A stretch of 64,000 bases of DNA from Sphingobium chlorophenolicum (GTDB taxonomy: Bacteria > Pseudomonadota > Alphaproteobacteria > Sphingomonadales > Sphingomonadaceae), in contig NZ_JFHR01000025.1 in NCBI RefSeq assembly GCF_000722875.1, forward strand, positions 1 to 64,000. Direction: 5' to 3'. The translations under genes were made by a program, and so were the position numbers. Shown here piece after piece: positions 34,560 to 42,978 of this stretch (positions are counted from its first letter, which is position 1; each line of letters starts with the position of its first letter). A model generated the notes under the pieces. The model searched no databases. It was not told the origin of the DNA and worked only from the letters and a program-made list of their open reading frames with translations.

Positions 34560-34919
34560 TCAATGCGTCGCCGCGAAGGCTTTGCGTGCCTGGCGTTCGC
34601 TCCGGAAGCTGCGCCGCCCCATCAATCCATGCGCGTTCCCATCGCCATCGACGATGCTCACCGCGACGAACCAGCGGCCATCCAGCTGCCCGACGATCGC
34701 CACCCGATCGAGCTCGAAATCCTCTTCGTCGTTGTTCTCATACGCCCCGAGCCATCGCTCCGACACTCGCGCATCCCACAGGAAATCGCTTTCCTCGGCC
34801 TCTAGGAACCGCTGCGCCAGCGCCTCGCCAGCGCCCCGTCCGAACTCGATTTCGAGCCCAGCCACCAGCGTTGCCACCACGCGGTCCGATACGATGCCGA
34901 CAGGTTGAAACATGGTCAT
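34560..34919 (-). CDS. Conserved ICE protein of unknown function
   Basis: 119 residues, start supported by AAGGAGGCGATC upstream. Two-part protein: an N-terminal helical acidic part (VVATLVAGLEIEFGRGAGEA, LAQRFLEAEESDFLWDARVS) and a strand-rich end (DRVAIVGQLDGRWFVAVSIV, LMGRRSFRSERQARKAFAAT). It lies between the relaxase and transglycosylase genes, where rhizobial ICEs also carry a small unknown gene. No function is proposed. Confidence 0.7.
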   Translation of the reverse strand: MTMFQPVGIVSDRVVATLVAGLEIEFGRGAGEALAQRFLEAEESDFLWDARVSERWLGAYENNDEEDFELDRVAIVGQLDGRWFVAVSIVDGDGNAHGLMGRRSFRSERQARKAFAATH

Positions 34920-35237
34920 GATCGCCTCCTTCGCTTGAAGTCCCCATCATCGAGGACAGACCTCCCGGGACGGGTGGCGGAGCGGCTGTCAGGGCCGCGG
35001 AGGCGCAGCCGGAGCGCCGCGCGAGCGGCGGCGGAGGAACCGATTTTGTTGCGCCGAAACGAACAAAAGCGCGTGCGAAGCACGCTCCATATCGCGGCAA
35101 AATTGGAGGGGCCGCCGGCCTTGTACAGCCGCTTCGCCGCCCGTCATGCTGGGCCTTGCCGAGACGAGCCCCTCCAACGTCTGCTGGTCGCAATGCCCTC
35201 GCGGTCGGCGCCCTTCAACGCTGCCGCATATGCTGAA
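34920..35237. other. GC-rich spacer before the transglycosylase gene end
   Basis: About 320 bp with no supported gene. It contains the low-complexity string of GC-rich blocks (gcggaggcgcagccggagcg and similar) that recurs in other spacers of this ICE core (37200-37330 and 42100-42240). No promoter or terminator with clear features was found. Confidence 0.35.
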
Positions 35238-35882
35238 TCAACGGGGTGCGCGGACCGCGAACAGGGTGTCTGGTGGCTCGCCCGGCGCGCGCGATAGTGA
35301 TGGATCGCTGGATTTCGCGCTGGTCCGAAGCGTGACGAACAATGGCGGTGGCAGCTGCTGCGCAGGGGATTGCGACGGACCTGGAGCCATGCCCGACACC
35401 TGCGCGAGATAGGCGCGCGTCTCGGCCGGCAGCGCACGGCCCGACGCGAGATATGCTGCATAGCGGCCGGGACCGGCATTATAGGCACCGAACAGCCCGG
35501 GATAACCGAAGCGGTCATACATCGCGCGCAGATAGGCGGTGCCCGCCAGGATATTGTCGCGCGGCTCATGCGGATTGTACCCGAGGCCGTGCGCCGCGCG
35601 CATCGCCGTCCAGGTCGCCGGCATCAGTTGCATCAGCCCCATCGCACCCGCCCGGCTCGTGATCGGCCGTCCGCCAAGCACGGTCATGCCGCCGCTTTCG
35701 GCGCGGATCACCCGCTCGATCCACGCCACCGGCACGCCGAACCGTGCGGACGCCTCGGCGATCTCGGCGCGCCAGCGCTGCACGAGATCGGCGCCTGATG
35801 AAGCGACTCTGGGCGGACCGGCCGCGGCGGGAGTCGCGACGAGCAGCGCGGCGGCGAGCGCGAACGTCCTTAGCGCAGCCAC
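35238..35882 (-). CDS. Lytic transglycosylase (VirB1-like)
   Basis: 214 residues. Signal peptide TFALAAALLVATPAAAG, then a goose-type lysozyme/SLT domain with the catalytic Glu in VIRAESGGM, GAMGLMQLMPATWTAM, NILAGTAYLRAMYDRFG and FGAYNAGPGRYAAYLASG. It cleaves peptidoglycan glycan strands to let the conjugation channel cross the wall. GTG 35882 gives the signal peptide and overlaps traF by 13 nt; longer frames add non-homologous sequence. Confidence 0.93.
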   Translation of the reverse strand: MAALRTFALAAALLVATPAAAGPPRVASSGADLVQRWRAEIAEASARFGVPVAWIERVIRAESGGMTVLGGRPITSRAGAMGLMQLMPATWTAMRAAHGLGYNPHEPRDNILAGTAYLRAMYDRFGYPGLFGAYNAGPGRYAAYLASGRALPAETRAYLAQVSGMAPGPSQSPAQQLPPPLFVTLRTSAKSSDPSLSRAPGEPPDTLFAVRAPR

Positions 35883-36454
35883 AGCGGGGTCGCCCTGCCG
35901 ATGACATCCTGCCGCGATGTCGGCCCGAAATAGCGCCCGTCGAACGAATCCGGGGTCTCGGTCATGAGCAGGAAGACCATGCCTGGGGCCAGCCGGATGC
36001 AGCCTTGCCAGGCAGGCAGCGGGCGACCCGCCGCGTCGGCATTGCGGCGCACCGCAACCGTCGTGCCGTTCACCAGCACGATGCGATCCACCGCGCACAC
36101 CATGTCGCCCGCGATGCCGGCGACGCGCTTCACCAGCGGCACGTTGCGGGGCAGATAATGGCGGCTCGCGGCCAGTTGCCGCGCTTCGGCCGGCGGCCAG
36201 GTGACCGCCATATCGCCGCGCTTGAGCGCCGCGCCGGGCGACACGGCGTAGAGGCCAATGGGCGCGCTGGCGCTCGCGTTCCAGACCAGCCGGGGCAGCG
36301 GCGGCAGCGCGATCGTGAGGCCGAGGCAGGCGATGCCGACGCCGAGCAGCGCGGCGCGACGGCGCAGCCGTAGGCGGCGTAGATGGGCCGCGCGCCGGAC
36401 CTCGAACCAGGCGAACAGCGGCAGCGGGCGGTCCCGGAAAGGAGGCTCAACCAT
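35870..36454 (-). CDS. traF: Conjugation signal peptidase TraF (S26 family)
   Basis: 194 residues. One N-terminal membrane helix (ALLGVGIACLGLTIALPPLP), then S26 boxes: ASAPIGLYAVSPGAALKRGD with the catalytic Ser context, YLPRNVPLVKRVAGIAGDMV with the catalytic Lys, FLLMTETPDSFDGRYFGPTS near the end. TraF matures the TrbC pilin (cyclisation in RP4). It overlaps the small HTH gene upstream by 8 nt and the transglycosylase gene downstream. Confidence 0.92.
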   Translation of the reverse strand: MVEPPFRDRPLPLFAWFEVRRAAHLRRLRLRRRAALLGVGIACLGLTIALPPLPRLVWNASASAPIGLYAVSPGAALKRGDMAVTWPPAEARQLAASRHYLPRNVPLVKRVAGIAGDMVCAVDRIVLVNGTTVAVRRNADAAGRPLPAWQGCIRLAPGMVFLLMTETPDSFDGRYFGPTSRQDVIGRATPLWLR

Positions 36455-36671
36455 GGTCGCCTCCGCGTGCGCGCGCCGCCGACCAAGCCTCGATATCGTC
36501 GATATGGTAGCGCCAGGTACGGCCATGCAGGCGGCATTTCGGCCCCTTGCCGGTCTGGCGCAGGCGCTTGAGCGTCGAATAGGCGAGGCCGAGATGAAAG
36601 GCCGCCTGCTTGGCGGTGAGGAAGGGGCAGGTCTCGCGCGCGGCCTGTGCGCGTGTCGCGGTATCGTCCAT
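36447..36671 (-). CDS. rdfS: RdfS-like recombination directionality factor (excisionase)
   Basis: 74 residues. CPFLTAKQAAFHLGLAYSTL followed by PKCRLHGRTWRYHIDDIEAW is an excisionase-type helix-turn-helix with wing. In ICEMlSym(R7A) the excisionase gene rdfS lies in the same conserved block with traF and the relaxase gene, and its product drives integrase-mediated excision. The position here, overlapping traF, is the same, so orthology is likely. ATG 36671 is preceded at 20 nt by a 7-3-7 inverted repeat, a candidate control site. Residual alternative: a transcription regulator only. Confidence 0.75.
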   Translation of the reverse strand: MDDTATRAQAARETCPFLTAKQAAFHLGLAYSTLKRLRQTGKGPKCRLHGRTWRYHIDDIEAWSAARARGGDHG

Positions 36672-36690
36672 CGGATCGGTCCATCTGCGT

Positions 36691-36707
36691 CGGCGCATCG
36701 TGCGCCG
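36691..36707. promoter_or_regulatory. 7-3-7 inverted repeat upstream of rdfS
   Basis: CGGCGCA-TCG-TGCGCCG is a perfect inverted repeat 20 nt before the rdfS start. A second palindrome, GGATCGATCC, lies at 36724-36733. Either could bind an activator such as the FseA-like protein or an autoregulator. Confidence 0.5.
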
Positions 36708-36816
36708 CTGATGAGCCCGGATTGGATCGATCCGGCCGTCTTCGGCAGGGTCGCAAATCGACCCATGCGATTCCGACCCCCTTTGGTTGGCATTGGTGTT
36801 GCGGGCCGACGGCAAT

Positions 36817-36844
36817 GCCCCGCGCCCTTGCGGGGGCGCGGGGC
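36817..36844. promoter_or_regulatory. Perfect 11-bp hairpin between DUF736 gene and rdfS
   Basis: GCCCCGCGCCC and GGGCGCGGGGC (36817-36827 and 36834-36844) pair exactly around a 6-nt loop, 8 nt after the DUF736 stop. No T-run follows, so it is not a classic Rho-independent terminator, but it is strong enough to mark the 3' end of the DUF736 transcript or reduce read-through into rdfS. Confidence 0.6.
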
Positions 36845-36851
36845 GGTTCGC

Positions 36852-37172
36852 TCAGTCGGCAGGATTCCAGATGATCGCGAAGGCGTCATCGTCGTCCTGG
36901 CCCGCAGCGCGGCCGAGATTGGCGTAGAGCCGGCGCGGCCCGAATTCGGGGGCGGCGAGAGACAGCGACACATAGTCCTTGCCGCTCATTTCGCCGCGCC
37001 GGACCCATCCGGCCCCGACCTCGACGTCGGCCGCCGACACGCGATAGTCGGGCTGGGTGTCGCCGGACTTGCGGGTGTTGGGAATGATCTCGATGTCGGT
37101 GCGGATCGAGAGCGTCTTGAGCTGGCCCTTGAAGCCGTTTCCGTCGCGGGTGACATAACCGATGGCTGGCAT
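36852..37172 (-). CDS. DUF736 protein
   Basis: 106 residues: IGYVTRDGNGFKGQLKTLSI, RVSAADVEVGAGWVRRGEMS, GKDYVSLSLAAPEFGPRRLY, AFAIIWNPAD. This is a textbook DUF736 protein, a small beta-rich family almost confined to alphaproteobacterial ICEs and plasmids, always near parB, ardC and the traF region. Function unknown. Ribosome binding site AGGAG 7 nt upstream of ATG 37172. Confidence 0.93.
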   Translation of the reverse strand: MPAIGYVTRDGNGFKGQLKTLSIRTDIEIIPNTRKSGDTQPDYRVSAADVEVGAGWVRRGEMSGKDYVSLSLAAPEFGPRRLYANLGRAAGQDDDDAFAIIWNPAD

Positions 37173-37619
37173 TGTTCGTCTCCTGAAAAGTCGCCCCGAA
37201 CCGTTTCCGGGCGATGGGCGGACCGGAGGGACGGTCACGGCAGGCCCGCGAACCGGCCAGCCGGAGCGGCAGCGGAGGACCGGAGCCGAAGACTTATTTG
37301 AAGCGCAGCGACCGCGAGGAGCCCGCCTTGGCGGGCGGGGAAATAAGCTGCGCGGCGATGGTTTCGCGGGACTGCGGCCGTCCCAGGTCATGCGCCCGAG
37401 GAGCCGGAAACGGTGCGGGGAGATGGCAGCGACAGCGACGACCATGCCGCCGGTGCATCCGGCGGGAGGGAACAGGCAAGGACAGTGCGGACGCCCCACC
37501 GCGCCATCGGATCGACGTCCAGGGCGCGCACGGCAATGCGGCCGATATTGCCGCCTGCGCGGCCGATGACGACAGGACAGGGTTCGGGTCTGGTGCGAAA
37601 GGCGATAGAAGCCAGCGCC
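37173..37619. other. GC-rich spacer between DUF736 and nuclease genes
   Basis: About 450 bp between divergent genes. It contains repeated GC-rich blocks and a small hairpin GCCCGC-CTTG-GCGGGC (37321-37336). Both neighbouring genes need promoters here, but no clear -35/-10 pair was recognised and no gene is supported. Confidence 0.4.
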
Positions 37620-38030
37620 ATGTCGACCATTGTCCTCCGCCTGGCCGCGAGCTGCGCCGCGCTCCTGCTGATCGCCGCCGCGCCGCCCGACAAAGGGCGC
37701 GTCAGCCATGTGATCGACGGCGACACCTTCCGCCTGGAGAGCGGCGAACGCATCCGGATCGCCGGGATCGACGCGCCCGAGACACAGGCGGGAGAGGCCA
37801 GATGCAGGGCGGAAATCGTCCTCGGCCGGGCCGCGACCGTGCGTGCCCGGGCGCTGCTCGACGGCCGGACCGTCACGATCCTGCGGGTCGGGCGCAGCTA
37901 CAATCGAACGGTCGCGCGGGTGATGCTGGCCGGTCGCGATGTCGGGTCCGAACTGGTGGCGACCGGCGCCGCGCGCTGGTGGCCGCGCTGGCAGCGAAAG
38001 CCCGACTGGTGCGGGCGCGCGCGCAGTTGA
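37620..38030 (+). CDS. Secreted thermonuclease-like (SNase) protein
   Basis: 136 residues. Signal peptide LRLAASCAALLLIAAAPP, then the staphylococcal nuclease core: VSHVIDGDTFRLESGERIRI, AGIDAPETQ (metal and catalytic Asp/Arg/Glu residues), RVGRSYNRTVARVMLAGRDV and WWPRWQRKPDWCG. SNases cut DNA and RNA with calcium. It is the only gene on the plus strand inside the ICE core block and occurs beside DUF736 in related elements. Periplasmic location may allow DNA degradation in the envelope; its role in transfer is unknown. Confidence 0.88.
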   Translation: MSTIVLRLAASCAALLLIAAAPPDKGRVSHVIDGDTFRLESGERIRIAGIDAPETQAGEARCRAEIVLGRAATVRARALLDGRTVTILRVGRSYNRTVARVMLAGRDVGSELVATGAARWWPRWQRKPDWCGRARS

Positions 38031-38085
38031 GACAGGAAATCGCCGCGCCTCGGCCCGCGTCAGCAGGCCGGGGCGCGGCCGATAT

Positions 38086-38529
38086 TCAGGGCAGCAGCCG
38101 CAGCGGCGGCACGGCGAAATCGCCTGCCGCGAAGTGGGCGAGGATCGCCTCGTAGCTGCCGAGGCGTTCGGCGGTGCAGCGGCCGATCAGGAGATAGTCA
38201 TCCTCGTCGGCGGCATAGGACTGCACCTCGCCCGCGCCGGTGAACACGGTGCGCTCGGCGTCCCACTGGCCGGAATAGCCGCCCGACCAGCGGGCGAACG
38301 ACAGGCGATGTTCGACGCACCAGCTTTCGAGGCGCTCGAACCGACCCCAAGCCACTTCATGCGCCATGAGTTCGAGTGGCGCGCCCTCGCGAAACATCGC
38401 GAGCGTGAAGGTTTCGCCGTCCCATTCGGTGGACAGTCCCTCCGCCTGAACGAGTGCGGCGAGATCGGGCAGGAGGGATCGCGGCAGGGTGCCGCCGATG
38501 GTGATGCTGGCGGATACGCGGTCGGCCAT
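38086..38529 (-). CDS. Conserved ICE protein of unknown function
   Basis: 147 residues, start fixed by AAAGGAG upstream. VSASITIGGTLPRSLLPDLA, EGLSTEWDGETFTLAMFREG, LELMAHEVAWGRFERLESWC, FARWSGGYSGQWDAERTVFT and DEDDYLLIGRCTAERLGSYE. The pattern suggests an alpha/beta protein, found between parB and the DUF736/SNase genes in similar elements. Function not known. Confidence 0.75.
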   Translation of the reverse strand: MADRVSASITIGGTLPRSLLPDLAALVQAEGLSTEWDGETFTLAMFREGAPLELMAHEVAWGRFERLESWCVEHRLSFARWSGGYSGQWDAERTVFTGAGEVQSYAADEDDYLLIGRCTAERLGSYEAILAHFAAGDFAVPPLRLLP

Positions 38530-38643
38530 GATGGTCTCCTTTCCCGCGTGGCCGACGCCGGACGGCGGAGGCCACGCGGCCGAAATTTCGGGGGTTGGAA
38601 AGATGCGGGCGACGGGGTTTCGTACCCTGCCGCCCGCACGGGA

Positions 38644-40497
38644 TCAGGCGGCGAGCCGGTCGGCTCCGCTCTCATCGTCGGGGTCCGGCAGGGTCATCGC
38701 CGCGCCGGGCGCGCTCGGATCGGGTTCGTCGTCGCTCGGGCTGCGCCGCTCGATCTCACGCGCGGCCTGCGCCTTGGCATGGGCCGCGACGGTGCCGACA
38801 CCGCCGCGCGCGGTATAGGCGGCGGGCGGGAACGTCATCCAGCGCGGCACCCAATTCTCGCGCCGGTCGCGCCCGCCCGTGCCGTCGAGATGATCGCGCA
38901 CGATGCGTTTCAGGGTCTTGGTCTTTTCACCGGCATTGGCGCTGGCGACAGTTTCGCCCGCCACTTCGGCGACGATGCGGATCAGCACTTCGCGGTCGCG
39001 GATCAGCTCGAAAAAGGCGTCGTCGGCCTGCCAGCAGCGGGCCATATCGACGCCGATCTCCATGCCCACCGCTTCGACGGCGGCGCTGCCCGACGCCAGC
39101 GTTTCGCCCATGACGATGACCAGCACGTCCATCACGACCGTGTCGGGCAGGTCGAGCAGGCGCTGGAAGATGCCGACGATGCCGTAGTCGTCGCCGTTTC
39201 CGCCGGTCACGGTCGGTTCCTCGGCGGAGAAGCCGAGAACCGCCAGCACGGCGCGGCGGCGCTCGTCGAAATCGGCCTCGGCCTTGCTGTTGTCGAGGCT
39301 GTCGCGCACCTCGTCGTTGCGGGTGGATTGCGGCTCGGCCTTGACGGTCCAGAGGTGCGAGCCGCCGATGGCATGGGCCACCATCAAGCGCAGCGCAATG
39401 GCCGGATGGCCGGTCAGCGCGGCGCGCACGGCGGCGTGGCGATGCAGGTCGACATAGGTTTGCATGGTCGATGTCACCTCGGGTCGGGCGGGCTTGTGGC
39501 CGGTTACGCCACCATTCTCCGAACTCTCGGCCTTGGCGAGGCGCGCCGCTTCCTTGCGGCTGACATAGCCCTCGTGGATCGTGACTTCGCCGCTTGCGCG
39601 CAGGTCGATATAGACGCGCCCGCCCTTGCGCTTGCCCGCCTTCTCATATTCCCATGTCGAGAAATGATCGGACGGCGGCACGATGATCGCGTCGGCCCAG
39701 CCCTGCTCGACATAGGCCGCGCGGCGCGCCTCGATCGCCTCGTTCTGCGCGGTCCAGAAGGCATCGGCGTCGGCGAAATAGCGGTCGTCGCCGAACAGGT
39801 CGGCGATGGTCGCAAGCCCGCTCGCCTCCACGTCGAACAGCGCATGTTTCACCGGAATCGACTGCCCGCCGAACAGCCACGCCTTCAATTGGTGGCCGGT
39901 CGGCACATAGCTGTCCTCATCCTCGGCCAACGCCAGCCATGCCTTTTGCTGGCTCTTGGAGGCGAGGGTCAGGTGACGCACCGTCGCGCGGTCGATCTGC
40001 TCCTTGCGGTAAAGATCGCGGATGCGCGGCAGCAGGTTGCCAAGCGCCAGCACGCGGCGGATGGTGAGGTCGGGCAGTCCGAAGGTGGCGGCGATATCCT
40101 CCACCTTGCGGCCCTCGCGGACGAGGCGGGTGAAGTTTTCCCACTGCGTCACCTCGTCGGGGTCGAGCCGCGCCATGTTCTCGATCATCGACGCCTCGAT
40201 GGCGTCGGCGTCGTCGCCATCGTCAAGAATGGCGCAGGGCAGCATGGCCGCATCGGGGTCGGCGTCGCCGCCCGCGCGCCGTTCGTCGGCGACGATCCTT
40301 GCGGCATGGAAGCGACGGCTTCCGGCGACGATCTCATAGCCATCAGGCGCGCAGTTCGGGCGGACGATGACCGGCTGGATGACGCCACGGCTGCGCACGG
40401 TCGGCAGGATGTCGGACACGTCCGGGGCCTTTTTGCCGTAGCGCATGTTGGCCTTGCTCACGACCAGCTTGTCGAGCGGGATAAAATCGAGTTTCAT
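38644..40497 (-). CDS. ParB/RepB/Spo0J family partition-like protein
   Basis: 617 residues, about twice a chromosomal ParB. N-terminal ParB/sulfiredoxin-like domain: LDKLVVSKANMRYGKKAPDV, IQPVIVRPN, YEIVAGSRRFHAARIVADER, IENMARLDPDEVTQWENFTR. A helix-turn-helix follows (KVEDIAATFGLPDLTIRRVL). The C-terminal 350 residues are family-specific to plasmid/ICE proteins. Possible roles are partition or stabilisation of the excised circle, or transcription control. Ribosome binding site AAGGAG before ATG 40497. No parA lies next to it. Confidence 0.9.
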   Translation of the reverse strand: MKLDFIPLDKLVVSKANMRYGKKAPDVSDILPTVRSRGVIQPVIVRPNCAPDGYEIVAGSRRFHAARIVADERRAGGDADPDAAMLPCAILDDGDDADAIEASMIENMARLDPDEVTQWENFTRLVREGRKVEDIAATFGLPDLTIRRVLALGNLLPRIRDLYRKEQIDRATVRHLTLASKSQQKAWLALAEDEDSYVPTGHQLKAWLFGGQSIPVKHALFDVEASGLATIADLFGDDRYFADADAFWTAQNEAIEARRAAYVEQGWADAIIVPPSDHFSTWEYEKAGKRKGGRVYIDLRASGEVTIHEGYVSRKEAARLAKAESSENGGVTGHKPARPEVTSTMQTYVDLHRHAAVRAALTGHPAIALRLMVAHAIGGSHLWTVKAEPQSTRNDEVRDSLDNSKAEADFDERRRAVLAVLGFSAEEPTVTGGNGDDYGIVGIFQRLLDLPDTVVMDVLVIVMGETLASGSAAVEAVGMEIGVDMARCWQADDAFFELIRDREVLIRIVAEVAGETVASANAGEKTKTLKRIVRDHLDGTGGRDRRENWVPRWMTFPPAAYTARGGVGTVAAHAKAQAAREIERRSPSDDEPDPSAPGAAMTLPDPDDESGADRLAA

Positions 40498-40580
40498 CGG
40501 TCTACTCCTTGTGAGTGCCGGTCCGTCGATCTTTCCGGGTGGGCGGACCGGCTTACAAAGCGGCGAAAACGCGCCGCGCG

Positions 40581-40988
40581 TCATCCGCCAGAAGGCGGAA
40601 GATCGGAGCCTTCGCCGCCTTCGCGGGCGGCACGGTGGAGAAGGGTTTCGGCACAGAGGATCGAACCGGCGCGGCGCGCGGTGTCGGCCCAGACCGACAG
40701 GCTGATGCTCGTCGAAAAGCCGATGTCACGCTCGATGCCGAGGCCGAACGACAGGCGGATGCTCGCCAGTTCGGACAGGCTGAAACAGCCAAGCTCGGGA
40801 CAGCCGAACCCAAGGTCGGCCAGCCCGAACAGGGTGTCGCCATCGTCGTAGAGTTCGGTCGCAAGCCATGTCGCCGCGCCCAGCGGGTTGAAGAATTTGA
40901 CGACCGGCGCGGGATCATGATCGCCCTCGGCGGAGCGGTCGGCATTCACGCGCAGCGTGGCGTGAAGCTCGGAGGTGAGCAAGATCAT
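40581..40988 (-). CDS. DUF2958 protein
   Basis: 135 residues. MILLTSELHATLRVNADRSA, PVVKFFNPLGAATWLATELY, DTLFGLADLGFGCPELGCFS, LSELASIRLSFGLGIERDI are the DUF2958 signature. The family is common on plasmids and ICEs next to ardC; function unknown. The start overlaps the ardC stop (ATGA), so both are translated together. Confidence 0.92.
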   Translation of the reverse strand: MILLTSELHATLRVNADRSAEGDHDPAPVVKFFNPLGAATWLATELYDDGDTLFGLADLGFGCPELGCFSLSELASIRLSFGLGIERDIGFSTSISLSVWADTARRAGSILCAETLLHRAAREGGEGSDLPPSGG

Positions 40989-42022
40989 GCCGCCCTCCGT
41001 TCGCCGGTGTTGCTTTGGGCTGCCTCGGCTTGGGCTACGGCGTGTCGCGCCAACAGCCAGTCGGCGGCCTTGCTGGCGGCACTGGCGGCGCGGAAGATCG
41101 CGCGGTTATCCTCGCGCAGCACGTCCAGCCAACTTCCAAGGTAATCGGCGTGGCGGACGGTCGGGACGATGCCGAGGGCCGCGCAGAGAAAGGCCGAACC
41201 CATTTCGGCAATCAGTTCCTCGCGGGCATAATCCTTCGATCCAAAGCTGTTGACGAGGTTTCGGTTCAGCCGCGACTTGTGGCCGCTGCCGTGACAAAGT
41301 TCGTGCAGGCAGGTCCGGTAATAGTTGATCTGCTCGAAGAAGGCCGGTTGCGGCGGCACCTGCACATAATCCTGCGCGGGCACATAAAAGGCGCGGTTGC
41401 CGCCGACGCGGAATTCGATGCCGCTTGCCGCGATCACCTGCTCGGCGACGGGCACGATCTGGCGTTCGGGCAGCGGCGCGGGTTCGGGCGCGAGGCCGGG
41501 GCGCAGCCCTTCGCACTGCGCGACGTTGAACACGGTGAAGCGCTTCAAGAAGGGGATGGTGCGGGCCTCGCCGCCCTCGTCGCGGGCGCGGGCCTTCTCG
41601 GCTTCGGGGGTGAAGCGGTCGGCATAGACGACGGTGGTGCCGCGCTCGCCCTTGCGGACGCAGCCGCCCGCCTCAAGCGCCTGCTTGAAGGTCAGCCAAG
41701 CCTGCGACTGAAAGCCCTGCTCGATCACCGCGCCCCACAGGATCAGCACATTGACCCCCGAATAGCGGCGCGCCGTGAGCGCGTTGCGCGGCAGGCCGGG
41801 GCTGACCGCGCTGCCATCGCCATCGGGACGGCCCCAAGGCTGAACCCACGGAAAGCGGCCCGCCTCAAGCTCGCCGATAATCCGTGCCGTCACCTCGTCA
41901 TAAAGGTTCGTGCGGGCGGCTTCGGCTTCTGTCCGGGCCTTGGCCGGGTTTGGCGTTCCGGCGCTGGACGCCGAGGATTTCCGGCCCTTGCCGCGCGCGC
42001 GGACGGTTGGGGAGACACGCAT
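40985..42022 (-). CDS. ardC: ArdC-like antirestriction protein
   Basis: 345 residues. N-terminal ssDNA-binding domain: NLYDEVTARIIGELEAGRFP, WVQPWGRPDGDG, RRYSGVNVLILWGAVIEQGF, FKQALEAGGCVRKGERGTTV. C-terminal zinc-peptidase-like domain with RTCLHELCHGSGHKSRLNRN (HExxH) and FGSKDYAREELIAEMGSAFL. ArdC protects entering single-stranded DNA from host restriction after conjugation. Ribosome binding site GGAGG before ATG 42022; the 42023-42378 spacer holds its promoter. Confidence 0.93.
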   Translation of the reverse strand: MRVSPTVRARGKGRKSSASSAGTPNPAKARTEAEAARTNLYDEVTARIIGELEAGRFPWVQPWGRPDGDGSAVSPGLPRNALTARRYSGVNVLILWGAVIEQGFQSQAWLTFKQALEAGGCVRKGERGTTVVYADRFTPEAEKARARDEGGEARTIPFLKRFTVFNVAQCEGLRPGLAPEPAPLPERQIVPVAEQVIAASGIEFRVGGNRAFYVPAQDYVQVPPQPAFFEQINYYRTCLHELCHGSGHKSRLNRNLVNSFGSKDYAREELIAEMGSAFLCAALGIVPTVRHADYLGSWLDVLREDNRAIFRAASAASKAADWLLARHAVAQAEAAQSNTGERRAA

Positions 42023-42378
42023 CGTTCACCTCCTGCACCGCCCCAAAAACCACCATGGCCTCCCCGGAAAGCGGGGGTGGGCGGCAGGATGCGAACCGGA
42101 GAGGCCTGCTTGAGCGGCGCCGGCACCCGAAGGGCCGCAACGGAAGTGAAGGAGCCGGGCGCAGCCCGGCTTGCCGGGGACGCGAGCGGGCCTAGCAGGG
42201 AGCGCCGCCCACTCCCGCGCCACCGGGAGAGGCCCACAGACAGCGCCGCCGCGCGTCAAGCGCGGCGACCGCAATTCGCTTCGCATCAACGAAGTGACCG
42301 CGAAGTCCTCATTATGATGATGACTTGACGGTCGCTCGAACTATCGTGGTCGATTGGCGGCGTTTTGGGGGGACGGAA
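42023..42378. other. Spacer between ardC and the HEPN-like gene
   Basis: About 350 bp between divergent genes. It includes GC-rich blocks, a 7-bp hairpin GCCGCGC-GTCAA-GCGCGGC (42248-42266) and a small CTTCG/CGAAG repeat (42279-42294). Promoters for both directions are expected here. No gene is supported. Confidence 0.4.
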
Positions 42379-42978
42379 ATGTCGAAGCGGCACGTATTCG
42401 AGGAACTGCTCAATACCGAGTTCCGATGGCCCACCGCAGGGGATATGCCGTTCGTCGAGGCGACCAAGCAGGCCGACAATGCCGTCATCGCGGAAGACGA
42501 TTTCACCCGCCTCGTCCTGATGACGGAGGGATATAAGAGCGCCGCGGACCTGGCGGTCGCCCATGCCGCAAGCAACCGGTTCGATCGCGACCTGCTCGTG
42601 TTCCCGATCCTTTTCAATTACCGGCAGTTCATCGAGCTCTCGCTCAAATATCATCTCGCGACCCATGGCCGTGCGGTCGGTATCGACGCGAATTGGAAGA
42701 CGCACGATCTTGCCGTCCTGTGGACGAGCTTCCGGGAGATGCTCGAGCGGTACGGGACGACGGACCCGGACGAAGCCGATCCGGTCGTGGAATCGGTCGT
42801 GCTCGAATTCGCCAAGATCGACCCCGGATCCTATTCCAACCGCTATCCGGTCGATCGCCAAGGCAATGCGTTGCCGATTGCCTACGGCGCCATGCACCTG
42901 GAGAATCTGGCGGATGTGATGAAGGCCGTTGCCGGCTATTTCACCGGCTGCGACGGCTATCTGAGCGACATGCGCTGA
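42379..42978 (+). CDS. HEPN-like protein coupled to a PLD nuclease
   Basis: 199 residues, unnamed family. The central FPILFNYRQFIELSLKYHLA resembles HEPN-type helices in which an Arg and a His a few residues apart form an RNase site (R-x6-H-like here). The rest is helical and acidic (TTDPDEADPVVESVVLEFAK). ATG 42379 lies behind a purine-rich ggggggacggaa. Its stop overlaps the PLD gene start by one base, so the two form one unit. RNase activity is inference. Confidence 0.6.
   Translation: MSKRHVFEELLNTEFRWPTAGDMPFVEATKQADNAVIAEDDFTRLVLMTEGYKSAADLAVAHAASNRFDRDLLVFPILFNYRQFIELSLKYHLATHGRAVGIDANWKTHDLAVLWTSFREMLERYGTTDPDEADPVVESVVLEFAKIDPGSYSNRYPVDRQGNALPIAYGAMHLENLADVMKAVAGYFTGCDGYLSDMR

Noticed and set aside
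34989-35177. 62-codon minus-strand open frame in the spacer before the transglycosylase gene
   Set aside because: Arg/Pro-rich composition from a GC-rich spacer, with no motif or start signal.
37939-40851. 970-codon plus-strand open frame
   Set aside because: Antisense to the ParB-like gene and neighbours; no ribosome binding site or known domain. High GC removes stops from the opposite strand.
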